Of a DNA stretch of 64,000 nucleotides, positions 17,675 through 26,429 are shown piece by piece. Source of the stretch: CAVWDU01 sp963753815. GTDB lineage: Bacteria; Pseudomonadota; Gammaproteobacteria; Pseudomonadales; Halieaceae. The notes beneath the pieces were generated by a model that saw only the letters and a list, made by a program, of their open reading frames with translations, was not told the DNA's origin and ran no database searches. Positions within the stretch are counted from its first letter, which is position 1, and every line of letters begins with the position of its first letter. Both the position numbers and the translations under genes were made by a program. The stretch spans positions 62,001-126,000 of the forward strand of contig CAVWDU010000007.1 in assembly GCA_963753815.1 (NCBI GenBank), given 5' to 3'.

Positions 17675-18780
17675 TTACCCGGACGGCGCCACGTCGATAA
17701 CGATCTTGCCGCGAGCGCGGTGACTCTCCGAGCGGCGCATCGCGTCGGCGGTTTGACTGAGCGGGTAGTGACCATCGATCACAGTCTGTAGCTCCCCTGC
17801 CGCCATCATCTCCGCCAGTGTCGCCAGATCCTCTGCGCGCATACTGGCCGTGAACGATTTCAGCTCCTGGTCCACGAACAGGTTGGAAACACCGGCCTTG
17901 ATGGGAGCGATGAACGGGGCAATCCAGTTACCCTTGTCAGAGCCGACGATGACCAGCCTGCCGCCCGGCGTCAGCACCTTGCGATTGTCCAGCGGGGAGT
18001 GATTGCCCACCATGTCGACGATCAGGTCGTACTGCTCGCCGCTCTCCAGGTAATTCTCTCGCCGGTAATCAAACACCGCGTCGGCCCCGATGGATTTGAC
18101 CAGGTCGACGTTGCGGTCGCTGCAGACGCCGGTGACATGCGCGCCCATGGCCTTGGCGATCTGCACCGCGTAGGTACCGACACCACCCGAAGCCCCGTTG
18201 ATCAGCACTCGCTGTCCGGACTGCAACCCACCGTGATCCCGCAGCGCCTGCAGCGCAGTGATCCCCGCAATCGGCAGTCCCGCCGCCTGTTCGAAACTGA
18301 CGCCGTCGGGTATGCGCGCCAGCGAGCCCGTGGCGCCCCGCACCAGGTACTCGGAAAACGCGTGAGCCGCGGCACCGAAGATACGGTCGCCCGGTTGCCA
18401 CTCGGAGACCCCGGCGCCCACCGCCACCACCGTGCCGGCAAAGTCGCTGCCGATGCGTTCATCGTCAGGGCGGCCCACACCGGCGAACAACCGCAACAAG
18501 TAGGGTGACCCGCGCATGAAGTGATAATCCAGCGGATTGACGGTCGCGGATGCCACCTTCACCAACACCTGGTCATCAGCGGGCTCGGGAATCCCGGCCC
18601 GGCGGTACTGGAGAACATCAGCGGAGCCGTAGCAGGGACGGAATACACCCATCATGGTGCCCTCTCCGGCATCGACCCGGTCTGGCGCAGGACAATCGCC
18701 GGTGTAGGCCAGCGCGACAGCGAGAACCACCAGCCCGGTGACGACCAGGCCGGCGAGGAAAAGCAAAATACGACGCAACA
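17675..18780 (-). CDS. Membrane-anchored MDR-family NAD(P)H quinone reductase/alcohol dehydrogenase
   Basis: GTG 18780 is preferred because it puts a membrane anchor at the very start (LRRILLFLAGLVVTGLVVL) and an AAGG lies upstream; an in-frame start at 18832 would add a Cys/Ser-rich leader. The remaining ~330 residues are a zinc-independent medium-chain reductase: VNPLDYHFMRG, IGSDFAGTVVAVG and the nucleotide-binding INGASGGVGTYAVQIAKAMG. This is the quinone-oxidoreductase/crotonyl-CoA-reductase-like group. A membrane anchor is unusual for this normally cytosolic family. The acceptor substrate is unknown. Confidence 0.82.
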
Positions 18781-19000
18781 CGGGAATGCCCTTGCAAGAG
18801 TGTGAGAGGCAACAGCTTAACGCAACTGACACACAGTCTCAGCGCTTTTCGTCGCACGATGGCAGCGCTTGGGCGTGTATCTCGACCCGCGCGGCGACTG
18901 TCGCGCCCCTGCGCGAATCCAGCAGCCTGCCTTCAAAGTGGCGCCTCGATGGCGACAGCCTGAGTTGCCCTGGAGCGGTCAAGGGTAACCGGCAACTGGC

Positions 19001-20380
19001 TCAATCAGCATTGTCTGCCCGGCAAGGGGGGGCAGCGGGGACCGATGCGGCAGGGTCGAGCACGTTGGCCGGACCGAGGTCGAAGCGCAGCTCCCCGGCC
19101 GCACAGCGGCGGGCCAGAAGCTCAGCGGCCTCACGGCCACGACTGATGATTCGGTCCGCCTCCCGCGCGGAGAGACGATAGCGCTCACGGACCGCAGTGG
19201 CGACCGGGCCATTGGATTGGAAATCAGCACCCAGTGCCTGCACCTGCCGATAGAGCTCCGGGTCCATGTGGTGCCAGCCTTCGAGCATGCCCGTGCTGCG
19301 CGCATAATTGGCATAGCTCGACCGCGCCCCGGCATCGTTGTCGTTGAGTACGCTGCGTCGCAACAGGTGAGCCCGAACGTTCTCCGGTTTGCTTCCGGCG
19401 CTGTGCAATTGGCCCTCCGCCTGCCACACCCAGCGTTTGACGTAGTCCACGTTGCCAATGCGATCCTGCTGTCCGAGAATGAAGTCCAGCAACACGATCT
19501 CCGTGAGCTCGTGCATCCACCAGGCCACCTGGACATCGCTCACTCCGCCGGCCAGCGCAGCGGCCATGGCCGGATCGCGCCGGGCCTCAGCGATGCCACG
19601 CTGGACGGCTTCGGCGAGTGGTGCATCAGTGCGCAGCGCGATAAAGGGAGCGGTGCGCTGGAAATCCCTGTTCTGGCCCTTGCCCCAACCGGACGCCCGG
19701 GTCCCGTTCAATTCAGCACCGTAACGTCGTCCCTCGGGCAGCAGCAGCACGCCCCACAGGCGGGAACCCCCCTGCACGAAAAGCTCCCGCGCATGCGAAT
19801 AGTCCCCCGGGGCTGCCATGGCCGCATCCATCTCCAGCCAACCGGCGTGCAGCATCTTGCGTTTACCACCTTCGGTATACCTGATACCCGGCTCCACGAT
19901 GCGTGCCCGGTAGCGCGCTGCGTCGAAGCTGACCGGCACGGCAACCGGCACCTGGACGCGTGTATGCAGGAGACGACTGAAGTGGTAATAAAGCAGGCTG
20001 GCGGGCGCGAAGGTCCCACTGGTTTCCCTGCCGTTCAGGCTGTTCTTGAACAGGGCCAGTTCCCGGGAGGCCGCATCACGGGCCTTGCCGCCCGGCTTGC
20101 AGTGTTCTGCCTCGAACTCAGCCGCACGGCCCGCCCACGCGGTGCCGGCCAGGTCGTAGATGACGGTCGCGGGGCTGGTACTCCAGGTTTTCGGGCACAG
20201 CGCGGTCGTGCCGCCAGCAAAATCGATACGGCAGTAATCGCGCTCCCGCGCCGCATCCGGTCTGTCCGGCACCTGCACCAGCGGTACCAGGGCTTCGCAG
20301 CGGGCAAAGGGCGTCTCCGCCTGCGCAGCGCCACACAACATCGCCAGCACAGGGAACCAGAGTCGGGTGAATCGTGTCAC
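19001..20380 (-). CDS. Secreted protein of unknown function with kinase-like (Fam20-like) motifs
   Basis: GTG 20380 is chosen because AGGAG lies about 8 bases upstream and it opens a signal peptide (LWFPVLAMLCGAAQA, cut near residue 21). The mature protein is about 438 residues, with several Cys. Residues ~298-314 read LLDFILGQQDRIGNVDY and ~345-351 read LNDNDAG. The DRxxN motif followed about 40 residues later by a DND(A/G) motif resembles the catalytic and metal-binding loops of secretory Fam20-type kinases and other atypical kinases. I recognise no named family, and activity is unproven. The gene is divergent from a metallophosphoesterase gene, 125 bases away. Confidence 0.6.
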   Translation of the reverse strand: MTRFTRLWFPVLAMLCGAAQAETPFARCEALVPLVQVPDRPDAARERDYCRIDFAGGTTALCPKTWSTSPATVIYDLAGTAWAGRAAEFEAEHCKPGGKARDAASRELALFKNSLNGRETSGTFAPASLLYYHFSRLLHTRVQVPVAVPVSFDAARYRARIVEPGIRYTEGGKRKMLHAGWLEMDAAMAAPGDYSHARELFVQGGSRLWGVLLLPEGRRYGAELNGTRASGWGKGQNRDFQRTAPFIALRTDAPLAEAVQRGIAEARRDPAMAAALAGGVSDVQVAWWMHELTEIVLLDFILGQQDRIGNVDYVKRWVWQAEGQLHSAGSKPENVRAHLLRRSVLNDNDAGARSSYANYARSTGMLEGWHHMDPELYRQVQALGADFQSNGPVATAVRERYRLSAREADRIISRGREAAELLARRCAAGELRFDLGPANVLDPAASVPAAPPCRADNAD

Positions 20381-20505
20381 GGGGCAGGCTCCTCGGTTGC
20401 GGCTGGCAATAGAAGGGTGTCGCCAGCCGTGCAACGGGTATAATACCAAGCATAACGCCCTGCGGCTGTTACCTGTGTCGATGCTGGGGCGAACCTGGAG
20501 AGACC

Positions 20506-21489
20506 ATGCGCAAGTTCCTGACGGGGCTCGGCTGCGCCCTGTTGTTGCACCCCCTGGCGCTGTGGGCCCAAGGCGAGGGGCCAGGGCGTGTGGCGGTGAT
20601 CTCCGATATCAACGGCCGCTATGGCACTACCGAGTACAATCGGCGCGTGAGTCGCGCAATCACGCGCATCATTGCGCTGGAACCTGACCTCGTGATCAGC
20701 ACCGGCGACATGGTCGCGGGGCAACGCCCCGACCCGCCCCTCACCGCAGCAGAACTGGACGTGATGTGGCGCAGTTTTGAAACCACCGTCCACACTCCCC
20801 TGGACCGGGCTGGCATCCCGCTGCTGATGACACCCGGGAACCACGATGCGTCGGCCTACCCGGGCTTCGAGCTGGAACGCGCCACCTACCGGGAGTATCT
20901 ATCACGGCGCCCCCTGAAGCTCGCGCAGAAACCGGTAGGAAACTATCCCTTTCACTACCGGGTCGACATCGGCGGCCTGAGACTGATTTCACTCGACGCC
21001 ACCCGCTATGGGTCACTCGACCCGACACAGCGCGATTGGCTGTCAGGTGAACTGCAGCGCACCGGCGAATTCACGCATACTTTGGTCTTCGGCCATCTTC
21101 CCCTACAACCCGTCGCCCGTGGCCGCGAGCGGGAAGTTCTGGTCGACCCCGCGCTGGAGTCCATGCTCGCAGAGGCCGGGGTCACTGCCTACCTCAGCGG
21201 CCATCACCACAGCTACTATCCGGGGTACCGCCTGGGTCTCAACATGCTCAGCATCGGTAACCTCGGCGGTAACCAGCGCGAACTGGTGGGCACCCGCCAG
21301 CGCACCGGGTACAGCTTTGCGATCCTGGAACTTTTACCTGCTGGCGGGCTCGAGGTCACGGCGCTGCAGGGGCCTTCGTTCGACGGGCCGATCGACATCC
21401 GCGGCCTGCCTGCGTCCATCGGCTCGGGCGTGCAGACGCTGCGCCGACGCGACCTCGCCACCGGTGCCCGCCATCCCGCAACACCATGA
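20506..21489 (+). CDS. Secreted calcineurin-like metallophosphoesterase
   Basis: The 327-residue product begins with a signal peptide (FLTGLGCALLLHPLALWAQG), so it should be periplasmic or exported. The five metallophosphoesterase blocks are in order: VAVISDINGRYG, VISTGDMVAGQ, MTPGNHDAS, LVFGHLPLQP and YLSGHHHSYYPG. Together these supply the two-metal site. The first block has Asn where DxH is usual (DIN), a substitution at a metal-ligand position that may alter metal use. It is followed after 10 bases by a lysozyme-inhibitor-like gene, and the two are probably co-transcribed. Confidence 0.85.
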   Translation: MRKFLTGLGCALLLHPLALWAQGEGPGRVAVISDINGRYGTTEYNRRVSRAITRIIALEPDLVISTGDMVAGQRPDPPLTAAELDVMWRSFETTVHTPLDRAGIPLLMTPGNHDASAYPGFELERATYREYLSRRPLKLAQKPVGNYPFHYRVDIGGLRLISLDATRYGSLDPTQRDWLSGELQRTGEFTHTLVFGHLPLQPVARGREREVLVDPALESMLAEAGVTAYLSGHHHSYYPGYRLGLNMLSIGNLGGNQRELVGTRQRTGYSFAILELLPAGGLEVTALQGPSFDGPIDIRGLPASIGSGVQTLRRRDLATGARHPATP

Positions 21490-21499
21490 GGATCTGCCC

Positions 21500-22366
21500 A
21501 TGCCCAACACACTGAACACCACCGCTTTCGTCCTGCTGCTGTGCGCTTTCTGCCCCCTCGCGCTCGGCGATTCAGCGCGGGCGCGATGCGGTTACTCAAA
21601 CAGCGCGGACGCGGAACCCGCGACCTACGAAACCTGCGTGTTCAGCCAGCGCCAGGGCAATATCAGCATCTACCGCGATGGTGAGGACCTGCACCAGTTC
21701 ACACCCGACGGTGATTCCCCCGGGGTGTTCCTGAACGATGCCGGTGAGCGGGTCTATCGCCAGCGTGGCCTGGGTAAAAAAGGCCAGTTGTTCCGGTTAC
21801 CGTCGGGTTACCTTCGCGTGCTGTGGGACCCGGTTCCCAGCCGCATCGAGTGTCAGGCGGCGGACCTCACCGCACCGGCCGAGTGCCTGCTGGGCGACGG
21901 CCGGACAGGATTCCGCCTGCAGGCCACCGCCGGTGGCTCCCTGAACACCCTCTCCCTGACCCCGATCGGTTTGAGTGTTGACAACCGTGCGCAGCAGATC
22001 GAACTGGACGGAACGGCTTACCTGGCAGAGCTTGCCGACCTGGACAGCAACGGCTGGCCGGAAGTCTACGTCTACGTGAGTTCCGCCGGCAGCGGCAGCT
22101 ACGGTTCACTGGTGGCGTACGCGGTGAACAACGGCAAATCCGCAACCCCGATTTACCTGCCGCCGCTGCCTGATGATGCCGCCGAAGGCTACCAGGGACA
22201 CGACGAATTTCGTGTGGTGGAGTCGGTACTGGTGCGGCGCTATCCGCTCTACCAGCCCGGCGACACCAACGCCGCACCGTCCGGTGCGACGCGGCAACTG
22301 CAGTACCGCCTGCGACCCGGCGAGGCAGGATGGGTGCTGGAGCTGGAGCGTATGGTGGATTATTAG
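21500..22366 (+). CDS. Secreted lysozyme-inhibitor-like protein (PliI-type C-terminal domain)
   Basis: ATG 21500 gives a 288-residue protein with a signal peptide (TAFVLLLCAFCPLALG). Residues ~25-150 include CGYSNSADAEPATYETCVFS and may be an MliC-like or unrelated domain. From ~165 on, LADLDSNGWPEVYVYVSSAG, SGSYGSLVAYAVNN, YQGHDEFRVVE and RQLQYRLRPGEAGWVLELE match the PliI family of periplasmic inhibitors of I-type (invertebrate) lysozyme. The Ser-Gly-Ser-Tyr-Gly loop is the known lysozyme-contacting loop. A two-domain arrangement is longer than a typical single-domain PliI. It may protect the cell against animal lysozyme. Confidence 0.7.
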   Translation: MPNTLNTTAFVLLLCAFCPLALGDSARARCGYSNSADAEPATYETCVFSQRQGNISIYRDGEDLHQFTPDGDSPGVFLNDAGERVYRQRGLGKKGQLFRLPSGYLRVLWDPVPSRIECQAADLTAPAECLLGDGRTGFRLQATAGGSLNTLSLTPIGLSVDNRAQQIELDGTAYLAELADLDSNGWPEVYVYVSSAGSGSYGSLVAYAVNNGKSATPIYLPPLPDDAAEGYQGHDEFRVVESVLVRRYPLYQPGDTNAAPSGATRQLQYRLRPGEAGWVLELERMVDY

Positions 22367-22391
22367 CGTCGGCACGACCCGTAGGTTAGGT

Positions 22392-24341
22392 TCATCCCAG
22401 TGCGCGAATCGGCGGCACGACCCGCTCCCAGACCGCGGGCCCCGGGAAAAACCTGAGCAAAAACCAGGCCAGTCCCAGTACCAGCGGCATCATAGACGGG
22501 TTGCATCGGTGTGGCGAGCACGAACAGCATCGGGGGCACCGCAAACAGCGCCAGCCAGGCGCAGACCACCAGCCAGGCGCCTGCCGCCAGCCTGCCACCG
22601 CGCCCCCCGGATGCGCCGCCAAAATAGGTGGCGGACTGACGACGACCGATCCCAAAGCAGCCAGCCGCAATAGCCGACCAGGAAAGTGAGTGCCAGCGGT
22701 ACCGCGAGTATTATCCCGCCGAGCAGCAACGGCTGCGACGATAGAGTCTCAAGCCTTGCCACCAGCCAGTGCGGCAACAGTCCGTCACCCCCCATCCAGG
22801 ACAGATGGCCGCTGACAGCGACACCGAGCGCGGAGACCGCGCCCCGGTTCCAGAGCAGAGTGGCAATCAGGGCTATCCACACGGCGGCACGGAAGCCGGC
22901 CAATTGCCACAGACGCCGGCGCCGGGCCGCGGCCGCGGCCCCCACCCGTGCGCATTGCGCTTCATCAAACGCCGTGGCTTCGTCCCCGGCCAGCAGTCGC
23001 TGCAGCAGGCGTAGCGTAAAGTCAGAATCCTTATCCCAGTAGGTCGAGTGGTCGGAAACGAGAGAGTGGCGATTAAATACCATCACGCTCTCGCGCCGAT
23101 ACGCTTGCACCCCGGCTAACTGTGTACCGCTTCCGGTGGCCGCAGCGGCGCCCCAGAATCGCACATCGACCCGCCCGTTCGGTACCGGGTCGCGCGATGC
23201 GTAGAAATCAAACCAGTCCAATGGCAGCGGTGTCTCCATTCGTGGGCGCGGCAGCACCACAGTGCCTAAGACCACCAGCAGGACAATCAGGCCGAACAGT
23301 GCCGCCGCGGCCAACAGCCACGCTAACAGAGGGACGCAGGAGCAGCTCCCACAGGCAGAACAGCATGCCCGAAGACAGCAGAGCGGCGCACCAGCCATAC
23401 AACGCGATTCCCCCGTTCTCTCCTCGATCGAGATCGGCAAGCTTGCGAAGACCGGACCCATAGGTGACGAGTTCGGTGGGAACAGATGCGCAGCCCGCTT
23501 TCCCGCATCAGGCGCTGCAGCGCCCGGTACGTTACCGCTGCTCCCTGGGAGTGAGCGACCAGTACCACGCGGCGACAACGCGGGGCCAAGCCAGACCAGG
23601 TCGCGCTGTACCCGGGTGACAACGGCCGCCTCGGTCACCGGGTTGTCGGTAAACAGAAAACTGTCGCCGAGGGTCTGGGCGAGCGTGCGCTGCAGGGACA
23701 GCGCCGCGTTGCGACTGGCGTCAAGCGGCACCAGGCCGAGGACGAAAAGGATAACCAGTGCCAACAGTACCACCGCTATCAGACAGCGGTGAGAGCAGCA
23801 GCATGGCAGCCCCCGCAAAGGTCCGCAGGGCGATTTCCGGACCGGTAAGCTCTACCGAACGATCAACATCGACCAGACCCGAACGCGACCCCGGCGTCGC
23901 CATTTCAAGCGCGGTTCTCAGCGACTGGGAGGGGTTGATCGCGTGCAGGTACACCGCCCGCGGCACACTGACAAGCGCCCACCAGAGCATCTGATGGTAG
24001 CGAACCGCGTGAAATGTGTCGGCCCAATGGGATTCCGCCAGCAACCACGATTGGCCACCGTCGTCAGGGCTGCCCTCCAGTAGCAGGCGGCACCGCGCGG
24101 GGCCCGCAGTTCCATCGTCACCTTCTGCGAGCCAGGTCTCGGCAATCCGGGGCCGCAAGCCGTCGATCGACTGACCGGAACACCAAGCGTCGAGCTGCCG
24201 GTAAACCGCAGCGGCACTCCGTGACAGGGTATCACCCCGACGTTGCGTACCGATCCCGTGCACGAACAGGACGCCGAGGTCATGCCTGCCCTGCTCTCCC
24301 GTCGAGCCCGTTCCCTTGGGGTTGTCGTCATCTTTTTGCAT
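22392..24341 (-). pseudogene. Membrane-associated alpha/beta hydrolase, multiply frameshifted
   Basis: ATG 24341 starts a protein with the hydrolase motif GVLFVHGIGTQRRGDTL, intact for ~180 residues. Coding then jumps between frames: near 23790 into LIAVVLLALVILFVLGLVPL, near 23570 into VVLVAHSQGAAVTYRALQ (the Ser nucleophile), near 23470 into LVTYGSGLRKLADLDRG, near 23325 into WLLAAAALFGLIVLLVVLG, then two more shifts near 22600 and 22480 before the natural-looking end VWERVVPPIRALG at 22392. At least six indels are needed to rebuild one protein of ~640 residues with about six membrane helices. Either it is a true pseudogene or a poorly assembled stretch. Confidence 0.65.
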
Positions 24342-24436
24342 CGTTGCGCGGCGCCGTCGAGAGAATGTTTGATCGAGTCCCGGCAGTCCGCCCCGGCGCT
24401 ACCGGCAGCGAAGGCCGTGATGCTCCGAAGTATAGT

Positions 24437-25381
24437 TCAGGGGGGTCCGCCCGGCCTGTTCAACGCCGCAGACATCGCGGCGATCTGCGCGGGCCCGATG
24501 CGGCAGCAGCCGCCGATTAACGTCGCGCCGGCAGCCAGCCACTCCGCTGCGGCCTGGCGGCACTGCAATGGATTCGAGGTTCCGTACCACCGGTTGTCTG
24601 CTGCGCTGTAGGTTTCACCCGAGTTGGGGTAGACCACAATCGGCTTGCCCGGGGCGGCTGCCCGAAGCCCGCGGATGAGTGGGACGATGCGTTCCGGTGG
24701 CACGCAATTCACACCGACCGCGAGCACCCGCGGGTGGTTCGCGAAGTGGGCAACCGCAGTCGCCAGCGGCGTCCCATCGGCCAGGTGTGAGCCATCGCTG
24801 CAGGAGAAACTGACCCACGCGGGCAGGCGTGCGTCGCGCAGCAGGTCGGCGAGCACCGCAGCCTCGATCCCGGAGGGAATCGTCTCGCAGGCGAGCAGGT
24901 CGGCATTGCTATTATCGAGGACTGCCAGTCGTTGCGCGTGAAATGACCTCAGCGCATCCGCGCCGAGGCCGTAGTCGCCCCGGTATTCCGACCCGTCGTG
25001 CAGGATCGCGCCGTACGGCCCGACGCTCGCCGCAACCAGCGGCACCGGTGCGTCCGGATTGGTCGCCAGGTACTCGTCGCAGGCCTGGCGCGCCAGCCTT
25101 ACGGAACTCAGGATGAGTGCGTCGGCCTCAGCGTCGCTGAGACCGGTCGCGGTCAGCCCCTCGCGACTCGCCTGGTAGCTGGCGGTGGTGACGATTCGCG
25201 CACCGGCATCCAGGAAGGCTCGGGTCGCGTCGACAATCGCCCGGGGATTCGTCTGCAGCAGCATTGCCGACCACAGGTCGCCATCGATATTGTGGCCCAT
25301 GGCCTCGCACTGGGTGGCGAGGCCGCCATCAATCAGGATCGGCTCACCGGCTGCAAGTAACCCGGCAAAGCTATCGTTCAC
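24437..25381 (-). CDS. mmuM: Homocysteine S-methyltransferase (MmuM-like)
   Basis: The 314-residue protein is a TIM-barrel methyltransferase: LIDGGLATQCEAMGHN at the N-terminus, TTASYQASREGL, and zinc ligands in AVGVNCVPPE and LIGGCCRIGPAQI. It transfers a methyl group from S-methylmethionine (or S-adenosylmethionine) to homocysteine to make methionine, in the cytoplasm. Length and motif spacing match YagD/MmuM. Start is GTG 25381. No S-methylmethionine permease (MmuP) gene is beside it. It lies just 9 bases downstream of the GH16 gene on the same strand, so it may share a transcript with the glycan genes. Confidence 0.87.
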   Translation of the reverse strand: MNDSFAGLLAAGEPILIDGGLATQCEAMGHNIDGDLWSAMLLQTNPRAIVDATRAFLDAGARIVTTASYQASREGLTATGLSDAEADALILSSVRLARQACDEYLATNPDAPVPLVAASVGPYGAILHDGSEYRGDYGLGADALRSFHAQRLAVLDNSNADLLACETIPSGIEAAVLADLLRDARLPAWVSFSCSDGSHLADGTPLATAVAHFANHPRVLAVGVNCVPPERIVPLIRGLRAAAPGKPIVVYPNSGETYSAADNRWYGTSNPLQCRQAAAEWLAAGATLIGGCCRIGPAQIAAMSAALNRPGGPP

Positions 25382-25390
25382 GGTATCGCC

Positions 25391-26253
25391 TTACTCCATC
25401 CGCTCATGCTTGACCCAGTCGACCTCCATCACCCAGTTCCGCGTCATCGGCGCATCGCTGATCTTGGCAAAGTTCAGAATCGCGAAGAACGGCTCCGGCA
25501 ATTTGTCGGCCCAGTCGGCGAGGCGGATAAACTTCCGCACCGTCCAGACGGAAAACGACATCCGCCCCCAGCCATTCCACCGAGTACTCGTGGAATTCCG
25601 CGAGCGTCGCCTCCTGCACCAGCATCTGGCCCTGCCAGTCACCCCCATCGCAGTAGCCCAGGTTTTCGATAACACGCGCGGCGTAGTGATCGGGGCCGCC
25701 GTCACTGTGATGCTCGAAAATGTCGAGTTCGCCGGAACCGGTCAGCGGCCAGCAGACGTCCTCATCCGCGTCCTCGACCGGGGGCTCATTATTGCGGGCA
25801 CCCAGCAGCCACCAGGCGGGGAACATGCCAGGCTGACCACTGTCTTCTACCCTGAGCCGCGCGGTCCACCTGCCACGGGCGAATTCCTGCCGGTTCTTGG
25901 ATGCGATGCGTCCCGCCACATACCGGGTATCAGGGTGCTGCTCGCCCTTCTTGTTGAGGTTGTCGCAGGGTATTTTCTGGCCGAGGTCCACTACCCGCAG
26001 CTTCAGCGTGCCGCCGCTCACCTCCCGCGTATTGTGCGCACCGCCGCGCAGGTAGCACTGGTCCTCGTCGTTCACCCACAGCACCTGGTCCTGCCAGTTA
26101 CCGGGATCGAAGCGGTCGAAGTCATCGAAGAAGTCGACTACCCATCGCGCCGTGCCGGTACGCTCCGCCGGCGAAGATGCTTCGCTTTTCCGCGGGTTCG
26201 ACACTGGCTGCCAACAACAGCCCCAGAACCGTAATCGCATACTGACCAATCAT
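25391..26253 (-). pseudogene. Secreted GH16 endo-glucanase (two frameshifts, probably intact in life)
   Basis: ATG 26253 (AAGGAG about 9 bases upstream) opens a signal peptide, MIGQYAITVLGLLLAA. Removing one T from TTTT at 26186-26189 joins it to SSPAERTGTARWVVDFF. Removing one C from CC at 25540-25541 later restores KFIRLADWADKLPEPFFA and a natural stop at 25391. The rebuilt protein is about 286 residues. Its catalytic motif GSGELDIFEHH is the GH16 ExDxxE signature (nucleophile and acid/base Glu), and the framework is that of beta-1,3-glucanases, but agarase- or carrageenase-like relatives cannot be excluded. It sits between homocysteine methyltransferase and sugar transporter genes. Confidence 0.78.
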
Positions 26254-26429
26254 GGGTTTCACTCCTTGGTTTGTCTGGACACGGTAGGCAGATAGTATCC
26301 GGGCCAGCTCCATCGCATCCATGCTGTTTCGTCGCAGCGGACCCTCGATGCGGTAACATGGCCCTGCTCCGGCAGTACCGCAAATATACTGTCAGCACTT
26401 CACGGGCGCCCCACCCTCCTCACTCACGG

